From the NCBI GenBank assembly GCA_023864145.1, contig JAIVER010000004.1, positions 1-17,952 of the forward strand: DNA of 17,952 nt, given 5' to 3'. Under the pieces are notes generated by a model. The model was given only the letters and a program-made list of their open reading frames with translations, had not been told where the DNA came from and ran no database searches. This DNA is from Thiohalomonas sp. GTDB taxonomy: Bacteria > Pseudomonadota > Gammaproteobacteria > GRL18. A program made the position numbers and the translations under genes. Shown one piece after another: positions 1 to 8,600 of this stretch (positions within the stretch are counted from its first letter, which is position 1; each line of letters starts with the position of its first letter).

Positions 1-25
1 TCAAATCAGCTTGTTACAAATAATT

Positions 26-37
26 TGTTAAAGAACA
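26..37 (-). promoter_or_regulatory. boxA-like antitermination motif (left arm)
   Basis: On the minus strand this reads TGTTCTTTAACA, 11 of 12 identical to the E. coli rRNA boxA (TGCTCTTTAACA). It lies 4 nt after the T-run of a hairpin, an order similar to boxB then boxA in rRNA leaders. It faces left, out of the window, so any rRNA gene it served would lie outside. The match is seen directly; the function is inferred, and chance resemblance in AT-rich DNA is possible. Confidence 0.4.
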
Positions 38-41
38 TTTG

Positions 42-70
42 AAAAAAACAGGTCACTCAAGGGTGAGCTG
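42..70 (-). terminator. Hairpin plus T-run downstream of pfaE, possible operon terminator
   Basis: On the minus strand CAGCTCAC (70-63) pairs with GTGACCTG (56-49) around the loop CCTTGA, giving seven pairs with one internal C:C mismatch, followed directly by seven T (48-42). It starts 67 nt past the pfaE stop and faces the right way to end the pfa transcript. The stem is short and not GC-rich, so termination may be weak. The alternative is a boxB-like hairpin ahead of the boxA motif. Confidence 0.4.
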
Positions 71-137
71 TCGCTCTAAACTTTAGTTATTATAATAATG
101 ACTGGATTTTCAAACTATGTAATAAAATAAATAAGAT

Positions 138-890
138 TCAGGAAAATAGATAAAAGCGACAGCTTAAAGTTGTTGTCGCAACAGCCAGACTCGCACAATA
201 GTTGTTAAAAGATTGCGGCATTTCAATAGTTTTAAATTCAACTTGTTCAAGTGCCGGGTATTTAGTCGAATCATGCTTAATTAAAGCTGGTTTTTCCGGA
301 GGAACAGTCAAAGAAAATTTAGTTGGCGCAAGTGATAATCCTGTGCCAAGTACCTTCATATAAGCCTCTTTTCTGGTCCAAAGCTCAAAAAATGCCGCCT
401 TTTGCTGTTCCTCTGATAAAGCAAACAAGACCTTTTGTTCAGATTCAGTAAAAAAGCGTTGTACTATCCCCTTCCAGTTCGTTTTACGTTCACTGCATTC
501 AATATCAATCCCAATCTCTACCCCTTGAGTAATAGCCAATAAAGCGACATCTTCAGTGTGACTGAGATTAAATTGCAAATTATGATTATCAGATGAATTT
601 GTCACAGCAAGATAAGGCTTGCCCTGCTCGCCTTTTTTAAATTCAATCGCATCAGCTTCAATCTTTAAATAATTGGCTAATATCGTACGAACAAACCCAT
701 GAGAAGCAATAAAACGACTGCGATGGATGGCAAACTTAAAACGCTCAACTCTGGCCTTTTCTTCATCAGAAAACTGAGAAAAAAAATCACTTTCTCTATC
801 TTGCAGCTGAGTTAACTGACATAACCAGATATCACAGGTTTTAGTATAGAGTTTATAATTAGGAATATCGGTAAAAAACATTGATGACAT
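138..890 (-). CDS. pfaE: PfaE, Sfp-type 4'-phosphopantetheinyl transferase
   Basis: Transfers 4'-phosphopantetheine from CoA to the active-site serine of acyl carrier proteins; here the likely targets are the four ACPs of PfaA. At 250 aa it has the usual length of the two-lobed Sfp type rather than the short AcpS type. Visible motifs are NLSH (about 108-111), GIDIE with the presumed Mg-binding D129 and E131, the FFTESEQ stretch (about 146-152) and WTRKEAYMK (171-179) with K174/E175. It is the last gene of the cluster, 177 bp after pfaD, with a MITE-like element in that gap, so it may be read through from pfaD or use its own unseen promoter. No clear Shine-Dalgarno precedes the ATG at 890; the ATG at 881 (Met4) is an equally possible start. 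In many marine gammaproteobacteria pfaE lies apart from pfaABCD, so its presence here makes the set self-sufficient. Confidence 0.93.
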   Translation of the reverse strand: MSSMFFTDIPNYKLYTKTCDIWLCQLTQLQDRESDFFSQFSDEEKARVERFKFAIHRSRFIASHGFVRTILANYLKIEADAIEFKKGEQGKPYLAVTNSSDNHNLQFNLSHTEDVALLAITQGVEIGIDIECSERKTNWKGIVQRFFTESEQKVLFALSEEQQKAAFFELWTRKEAYMKVLGTGLSLAPTKFSLTVPPEKPALIKHDSTKYPALEQVEFKTIEMPQSFNNYCASLAVATTTLSCRFYLFS

Positions 891-909
891 TATGCAATAA
901 GGTAATTGA

Positions 910-1064
910 TTAATTAGTGTCCATCCGTTTATTCTGCTTTTAATCTTCCCCTTCTTTAGAAGGAGGATTGAGAGGGTTGTAAATCAACTACTTAACCCCC
1001 TCAGTCCCCCTTTGAAAAAGGGGGAAGCTAAAGAAACAGCAATTTACGGATGAACGCTAATTAA
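910..1064. mobile_element. MITE-like palindromic element between pfaD and pfaE
   Basis: A non-coding element of about 155 bp. Its ends, 910-928 and 1046-1064, are inverted repeats matching at 17 of 19 positions (core ATTAGYGTYCATCCGT). Similarity of the two halves continues inward through a CTTCCCC stretch. Inside are two strong hairpins, CCTTCT/AGAAGG (950-963) and TCCCCCTTT/AAAGGGGGA (1005-1025), plus GGGTT/AACCC (974-978 with 994-998). The whole can fold as one long imperfect palindrome. The right end is only 3 nt from the pfaD stop codon (1068-1070). No ORF is present. The element resembles small non-autonomous transposable elements and may also affect transcript stability or read-through into pfaE. 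A clear target-site duplication cannot be told from the TTAA-rich ends. Confidence 0.75.
1005..1025 (-). terminator. Strong GC hairpin just after pfaD
   Basis: TCCCCCTTT (1005-1013) and AAAGGGGGA (1017-1025) form a 9-bp perfect stem with a 3-nt loop, 43 nt past the pfaD stop. On the minus strand it is followed by CTGAGGGGGTT and not a T-run, so it is a poor intrinsic terminator. It could pause polymerase or protect the 3' end of upstream mRNA, lowering pfaE relative to pfaD. It is part of the MITE-like element. Confidence 0.3.
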
Positions 1065-1067
1065 GGA

Positions 1068-2618
1068 TTATTTAATCACAGCGCTTGGAACATAACGCTG
1101 ATACTGAGACGGCAAATAAAGTCCCTGACTTTTTAATACCTGGATACGGTGTTGATATGCCGCTCCATATATCAGGTGTTCAGCGACATCGACTACATGG
1201 CGATTTTTATAGTCATTAAGATAGGTGGCAGCAACCCAGTCATTGAAGGCACCCATTGCCGGGCCGCTCCAGATTTGATAGTCGAACTCTCGTCCTGCTA
1301 CACCAGCATTTGACCAGCGTGAAGAGAGTCCCAGATACCAGCGAAACACCAGAGCCATTTTCTTTTTTGGATTATTCTGTGCTTTTTCAATGATAGAAGG
1401 ATCACGTTTCTGGAAAAATTCGACTGTTTGCTGCCAGATGGTATCCACTGAATTTTGCAGGATCTGTTTTTCTACGTTCTCAAGTTCGGCTGGCGGAATT
1501 TCTGATAAGCCGTTATAGGTAGTATACAGGTCGTAAAGCTTTTGTGCACGCATAGGAAACAGAGTGCCCTTTTTTAATACCTGTAACTTAATACCACGTT
1601 CAAACATATCAGAAGCTGGAGCCATCACCACATCGGCCATGCCCGCCTGGGCAAGCAGTTTGCGAGTATGCTCAGAAGCCCCTGCTTCCAGACAACTCTG
1701 ATTAACTGAACCTGTGACCACATAGGCCGCACCCATCATAAAACAGGCCAAAGCCGCATCAGGTGTACCGACACCACCGGCGGCACCGACACGGATTTCG
1801 ACCGGGTATTGACGTTGTGCCTGAATATCATCACGTAAGGCAATTACTGAGGGTAATAAGGAAATCAACGGACGGTTATCAGTATGACCGCCTGAGTCTG
1901 CTTCAACGGTGATATCATCAGCCATAGGCACTTGCATGGCCAATTCTGCTTCAGCCTGAGTTAATAAGCCCTGGGCAATTAATTTATTGAGAATATCTTC
2001 CGGGGCCGGCTGCATAAAGGGGGTGGCCACTTCCCTTCTGGAAACTTTGCCAATGATCTTATTATTAATTTGAATATTACCCTGTGCATCCTGATGTAGA
2101 CCTTTAGCACGATAATACACTAATGAAGGTGTCAGGCTAAAAAATGCTGCAGCTTCAATAACATTAACACCATACTTCAAATACAGATCAATGGTGCCCT
2201 GTTCTATGGCTGGCTCGAACGGGTTATGGATAAAATTAAACACATAGGGGCCGTTAGGTAATCCCTGTTGAATTTTTTTAATCGCCAGTTCCACACGATT
2301 AAGATCAAGCCCACCGGAGCCGAATGAAGCCAGAATATTTTGTTGTCCAAGAGCAATGACTAATTCTTCTGATGAAATACCGTTGGCCATGGCACCGGTC
2401 ATATAAGCATATTTAACACCATAAAAGGCTTTAAAAGCAGGATCACCTAATTGCTCTGCCAGCATAGGCGGTACATAAGCGCTGATCTTAGAGACATCCT
2501 CACAGCCTTCATTATTGATACTTATTTGATTCTTATCCTGTATGATATAGCAGGGCTTATCTAATGCCCGTAGGTTTTCAACACCCTGAATACTTAGAGC
2601 CGTTTTCTGCATTGACAT
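1068..2618 (-). CDS. pfaD: PfaD, FMN-dependent trans-acting enoyl reductase of PUFA synthase
   Basis: Reduces the enoyl thioester on PfaA ACPs in the rounds where full saturation is needed, acting in trans; the cofactors are FMN and NAD(P)H by family knowledge. The 516-aa protein is near the usual PfaD length of about 540. It belongs to the nitronate monooxygenase / 2-nitropropane dioxygenase-like TIM-barrel group. Visible marks are FGSGG (99-103), EADSGGHTDNRP (239-250, with H245) and the flavin phosphate-binding GAAGGVGTP (288-296). The conserved C-terminal part includes FRWYLGLSSRW (425-435) and SGPAMGAFNDW (451-461). The start at 2618 is well supported: the pfaC stop (2622-2620) ends 1 nt before it, and a perfect AGGAGG lies inside the pfaC end, 9 nt upstream. 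This implies translational coupling. The in-frame ATG 6 nt later is less well placed. Confidence 0.96.
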   Translation of the reverse strand: MSMQKTALSIQGVENLRALDKPCYIIQDKNQISINNEGCEDVSKISAYVPPMLAEQLGDPAFKAFYGVKYAYMTGAMANGISSEELVIALGQQNILASFGSGGLDLNRVELAIKKIQQGLPNGPYVFNFIHNPFEPAIEQGTIDLYLKYGVNVIEAAAFFSLTPSLVYYRAKGLHQDAQGNIQINNKIIGKVSRREVATPFMQPAPEDILNKLIAQGLLTQAEAELAMQVPMADDITVEADSGGHTDNRPLISLLPSVIALRDDIQAQRQYPVEIRVGAAGGVGTPDAALACFMMGAAYVVTGSVNQSCLEAGASEHTRKLLAQAGMADVVMAPASDMFERGIKLQVLKKGTLFPMRAQKLYDLYTTYNGLSEIPPAELENVEKQILQNSVDTIWQQTVEFFQKRDPSIIEKAQNNPKKKMALVFRWYLGLSSRWSNAGVAGREFDYQIWSGPAMGAFNDWVAATYLNDYKNRHVVDVAEHLIYGAAYQHRIQVLKSQGLYLPSQYQRYVPSAVIK

Positions 2619-2619
2619 T

Positions 2620-5600
2620 TTATTCTGCCTCCTGAAGACTCAGACCAATATTTTCTACTGAGTAGATGCGCAGACCGTCTTTCCATAAGTTGCCATCTGC
2701 CACAATATCAACCCGACCCGCAGTTTTACGGATTTCTTTAATATGCACTTCCAGAGTCATTTGCTCATTATCAGGAATAATTTGTCCTCGATAAGTCCAT
2801 TTTGTTTCATCTTCAACCAGACCAAAACGAGGATTTTTAAGATCCTTGCCTAAGTCCTGCTGTAAGGCGAAAATTTGTAACGATTGAATCATGGCTTCTA
2901 GACCCAGTGAACCGGGCATGACCGGATCTTTGTAGAAGTGACAGGGATAGAACCAGTCAGTCTCATCAATCACTTTTAATGAATGGACATAGCCTTTGCC
3001 AAATTTACCTCCATCAGCCACAAGCAGAGACTGATCAAGAAAATTTAGTATCCCGCCTGCCAGATGATAATACGGCTTATCTGCCTGAGAACTAAAGAGA
3101 CTCTGTTGACTTTCATCAGTCAGATTAAATTCAACTCGTTTTGCCTGAGTATTAGCTTCTTCTTTGTACCAGGGTAATAATTTCTTACCCTTCTCCATTC
3201 CCACCTGATTACTCAGTGATTCGGCACTAAAGAAACCAAATACAGCATCCCCTTCATAGAAGGTTTCACCATCAACTAATAATTCAAAGGTAAATTTCTG
3301 AATAATATTATTCATCACTGCCGAGGTGGAGTACATGGTGGTTTTATTAACAATTGTCTTACCACGCAGATCTATTTCTTTGAGTAATCGACCGGTACCA
3401 TCCAGATTACGGAAGTATAAATTAGTATCGGGATAGATTAAGGTACTGCCGATATGTGATGTTAAAAAGCCGTTAGGCTGCAGCGCTATTTCCATCAGCA
3501 TGGAATACGGTGCAAAGGATGGATAGGAATTGACCTGACAGAACCAGACCTCCGGTGCCACATCATATTCAGCGGTACACTTTGTGGTGTTATCAAAGTC
3601 ATGACGTTCACCTGTCAGATCTAATACTCTATGCATAAGTTGCAAATAGCCGTTAGGTGTACGCGGCGGTCTTCTAGGTGGATGTTGTGGTGTTGGCGGC
3701 GGCTGTTTGTACAGCGCAAATTCTTTACCGAAACACGCTTCGATATCATCCGTAGCAAAATGCACAATCTGCTCTTCAGTAAATAGCGCGGGTTTTACTT
3801 CAATGGGAGGCATTACCGGTAGTCTGCTGTCTTTTTTGTTCAGACTTGGCATCACAGTTTTCTTCTCTGCTTGAGGCACTGCTGTTTGAGCAACTGGTTT
3901 TTGAACCGCTGCTTGTGGAGGAATAGCTTGTGGTGCAGATACACCTAAACGACCAGAAGCCAGTAATTGTTTTTCCTGTTCACTTTTTTCTGATAACTCT
4001 AAACAGACATCACGGAAATCAACCATAATTTTGCCATCAATAATAATATCCACATTACCACGCGCATAAGGCTTAGGTGACATACCGATTTCAGTCACTT
4101 CCAGACGATAAGTCATCAGACGATCTTTTGGCAAGGCCTGACCACGACAACGAATAGGCTGAGGAATATTACGTATAGTTTGAAAACGGGCATCAATGGT
4201 TTTGGTCTGCAGTCCCAGATAAAGCATAAAGAATTGCAGCAATTGCACACAGCCTTCTGACATTAATGAACCGGCCAGTACCGGATCATCACGGAAGTGA
4301 CTGGTGAAATACCATTCATCAGGTTGTAAATCTTTTTCTGCTTCAATTAAGCCTAGTCCCCATAAACCAGCGGTTCTTTCCAGTTTAGTGATACGATCCA
4401 GCATCAGGATTTTTTCTAATGGAAAATGCAATGAAGGATTAGTACCCTGCTTATCATATAGCGGGTTTTCATAACAGGCAGCCAGATCACCGTTCATTAG
4501 ATGCACCATATCCTGTTCAGCGAAATAGGTTTTGTCACAATTTAAAATCGGTGTGAATAACGATTTAGTCACTTTGGCACTTTGTTCAATTTCTTCATTG
4601 GTATGAATGACGCCTTTGCCAACGGCAAGTTCTTCATCGGAGAAGAATCCAGCACAACCATTATCCATTTTCAGGATCATCTTATCGCCGACAAAACATT
4701 CATACGAAAAGAAAAATAACAGATTGTTTTTATGCTTGACAAATAAGTTGATAGATATTTCATAACGTAAAGTTTGACCTTCTTTAGGCTGATCATCAAG
4801 GAAGGTTAAAGTGCAGTCCAGAAGACGATAAAGGTACTTGCCCTTATTATCAAAATCTATACCCATATAGCTGATTAACAGCAGGTCACATTGACCTGAC
4901 TCAATACAGATACACGTTGGAATCTGACCATCCGTTGAATACCAGGCATTATGTGGAATGTCATATTCAGTGGTCATTGTTGACGCTACAAATTCACCCT
5001 TCTTTGCATTCATCTGTGTAACACGAGTTACTAATAAATACGGATCCATGGGTAACATGACTCGTTTTGAATAGCTGTCAATAATGTCATAATCTGAACC
5101 AAAAACTTTGCCTATCTTGCCATAGGCAAATTCACGTAAATCCTGCTCTGAATAAATAATAGTTTCAGGCTGATTATATTCTGTTGGGAATATCTGCTGA
5201 ACGATTCCTTTATTGCTTTCACTAACTGTCTCTTGTGAAGCGATAGTTTCTGACGTGCCCAAAAATGTCTGGAGGTTCTGCTCCGACGAATGAATACTAT
5301 TAATAATCGAGGTAGTTAGTGTCTGTAAGCCTTCATGTCGTGAAGCCATAAATTCGCTATGCATTTCACTGATTTTAATATTATGCTGAATCATTTTACT
5401 CCGCATTTCACTTTGATAACCTAATATTAAATAAGCCTTATTTGATAATAAGCTTGTTGAAGAAGGTGTTGATGAATCACTCGTCATTTGTGTCATACTT
5501 TTTTCCGTTAAATTTGATGCAGTCCTGCTGATTTGAGGCCTGACCGTAGCTGCAACTGTACTGATATCTGAGTTTACAACCGCCTTAACATTGGCTTGCT

Positions 5601-8600
5601 GAAGTCTTATTCCTTGTGCTGCTTGTAGTTTTAGAGCTGGTTTAACTTTTGCAACTGTTTCTTTTGAAATAAGAGGGATTGCATTATTTTGTACTTTTGG
5701 CTGTTCCTGTATTTGCGTAACTGCCTGTACTGTACTTTTGAGCGAGTAAGGAGAAGTCTGAAACTTTTTACGATTTTCATCGGTTAAAATAACATCGCTA
5801 AACGCTTCTTTACCCAGAATAACTGGCTTAACCAAACTGAGTTTATTCTGCTGTTGTTTCGCTGGAGCTGGATAGAGTTTTTCTAATGCCATATCAATAC
5901 CATGACTGGTCAGCTTAGCTGCCATTCTTAATAATGAAGTATGATCATCAACACCCTTGCGATTAATGCCCACAGCAAGATGCTCTTTACCCTTTAGACT
6001 TTCACTGACCCATTTAGTACAACTGCTTTGCGGCCCCAGTTCAATAAAGATACGCGCGCCATCATCATAGACCTGGTTAACCAGTTTTGGAAAATCAAGC
6101 ATATGTGTATAGAACGTCGCAATATTATGACCAATAATATCTTCATTAAGCTCAGTCTTTTTATAATTTGCTGCGGTATAAAAATCGACACCCTTAATCT
6201 GAGTGGTCGGCATGGTGTGCAGAGTTTTAAGTGCATCAAACTCTGCCTTAACTAATTCGTTATGTACGACATCTTTAATGGGTACCGGGAAGAGTCGCCA
6301 TTTAAGTTTTTTCACCACACGTTGGCATGCTTCATCATCACCGGCAATAACAATTTCATTGGGTGCATTGATAATGATCAGAAAAACCCGCTCTTCTTCT
6401 GCCAGCACTTCTGCTGCTTTTTTAGGTGAGGTTCGTAAGGTATACGTCCCCCAGATAGGTTTTTCATCTTCACTGGAAGGTGGTAAGTTCCAGGCTTGTC
6501 GTACCACTTCCATTTCACCCACTAAGCGATTATGAAAAGTTGCTGTGGAATACAAAGTATTACTCATATAGTCGGTATTGCTCCAGGCACCTGATGAAAA
6601 CAGCATGGATAATTCACCCATACTATGACCAAAAGCGGTACCGGGCTGCACCCCTAAGAGCTCCTGTATAATCTTGGTATAAAGAATAGATGTCATGATA
6701 CCGGATTCAAACATGGCAACCGCATCTTCGCCCATTTCAGCTTCTAACTGCTTCAATGCTTTTTTATCCGGTGCATTAAGCGTTTGCGGATAAACATAAT
6801 GCGTGCGCATCATTTGTCTCAGGCTCGATGTTGAACCGGATACCAAATCCATAACTTCTGGAAATAGTTGGAAAAGATTACTCGCCATTCCAATATAGGA
6901 ATTAAAGCCGCCGGGATAAACAAAGGCAATTTTGCCCTTTTTCGCCTGAGGTGTCGGAGTAAAATAACTACCCAATGGTGTAGACCATTCTTCATTATTT
7001 TCAATCGCAGGGCTAACGCCTTTTATGGCATACTGAATTTCTCTTTGTAATTCATCAACAGAATGTGCCAATAAAGATAGTCGATATTTGCTATGACTCT
7101 TAACTTTATCCTTAAACTCAGTTAATTTCTTAAGGGCAAATTGTTTTAAATTAACACTAAGACTGAGTTCACCTTCTAAGGCTGAGAGTTGTGTTTGTAA
7201 ATCCTGCTCTGAATCAGCACATAAAGGTATTAAAAAGAATGACAGCCTATCAAGGTAATTATTTTTCGGCGCTTCTGCTTGTTGATTTTGTTCCGTTCCG
7301 GATAAAATCATACTAAACGAGGTATTATCCTGACCAAGATTATTGATCGCGGCATAACGCTGCTTATGATCTGAGTTTAATAACCAGGGACGAGAGGCTT
7401 GAGGAAAGTAAAATTGTTTTGCATCCCAGTCTTCGCTGTTTTTTACAGTATCTAAGGCTGGTATACCCGGTATAAATCGCTGGTACAAACACAGAGCTGT
7501 TTTTATGATACTAGCAATACCTGAAGCAGCAAAGGTATGCCCGATGTTTGCTTTAACACTACCCAGAGCGCAGGTTTGTGTCGGCTTAGCTGTCTGTGCC
7601 TTATCCGCTTTTTGTGGGTAGAGCTGTTTTAATGTTTTAATTTCAGCAGCATCCTGACTTTGTATGCCGCTATTGTTTAGTTCAATATAATCAATATCAC
7701 CACGTTCAATACCCGCCTGCAGCAAGGCATTATCTGATGCCTCTTTTAGTCCGCTATAGGCATCAGAGGAATCAGGGGAAGTAGCGCGAACACCACAAAG
7801 AGATTCAACATTGGCATAAACCCGCTCATCATCATTAATTTGATCCTGACGTTTTAAGACTATAGCACCAGCACCTTCACCGATATTCCAATGAGTTATT
7901 TGTGTCTCATTGCGCTGACTTTGTAAATAAACATGTTCGATACCACCAGCCAGATCCACAGCTCCGAGAACCATGGCATCGACTTCACCGGAATCAAGGA
8001 AAAGTTGTGCAACTTCAAGTGCTTTAAAGACTGAGTTTTCTTCGGAAGATATGCTAAAAGCAGGTCCGGAAAAATCCCATAAAGAACAGATCCGACAAGC
8101 AATAATGTTGCCAATAAAACTGCTAAACTGATTAATCTCAACCGCATTGTGCAGACTGTCTTTTAGTAGTTCACTTAATTGCTGCTGCTCTTGTGTCAGT
8201 GTGATATCACTATTTTTCAGGCTTTCCTGTAATTGCCAGGCAACATCGATACGACCACGGAATTGATGAATACCCAGATCCATTTCCATAGCAACAATAA
8301 CACCAATATTAGCGCCCTTAGGTAAACTGGAATCATTTAATGCTTCATCCAGCACCTTTAGCATTAATAATTGCTGAGGTAATAATGGTGCTTGTTCTTC
8401 TGGTGGAATTTTAAAATAGAGGTGATCAAAATCAAACTGGTCAATAAAATTGCCCTGAGGCACATGCATCACTGAATCAATAGTTGATTTACTGTCAGAA
8501 GCCAAGCCAAACTTTTTCAGTAAGTCTGTGTCCTTCTCAATACCCTGCCAGCGATTTTTTGGCAGAGGAGCTGTTAATTGTTGTGCATCATAAATAACAT

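Larger units (their letters stand above)
1..86 (-). repeat. Left arm of 86-bp inverted repeat flanking the pfa cluster
   Basis: The first 86 bases are the reverse complement of 17792-17877 with a single mismatch (C at position 17 here; the complement of the right arm has T). The arm starts at the window edge, so it may extend further left. Read on the minus strand (outward) it carries, in order, the palindrome CTAAAGTTTAG (86-76), an imperfect hairpin (70-49), a run of seven T (48-42) and a boxA-like motif (37-26). No transposase is in the window. It could be the end of a mobile segment or a copy of an rRNA-leader-like sequence. Confidence 0.95.

Noticed and set aside
89..94. Perfect TATAAT on the minus strand at the inner edge of the left arm, as an outward promoter
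   Set aside because: No acceptable -35 at 16-18 nt, and the right arm has no equivalent, so it is probably chance in AT-rich DNA.
156..179. GCGACA/TGTCGC hairpin at the 3' end of pfaE followed on the minus strand by TTTTAT
   Set aside because: It lies inside the coding sequence, with a 6-bp stem, a 12-nt loop and a broken T-run; the hairpin in the left repeat arm is a better terminator candidate.
5994..7050. Several open frames of 60-110 codons on both strands inside pfaC (for example 6203-6535 on the plus strand)
   Set aside because: They lie fully within the AT-coding part of pfaC, lack recognisable domains, have compositions of out-of-frame translation and no supporting ribosome-binding sites.
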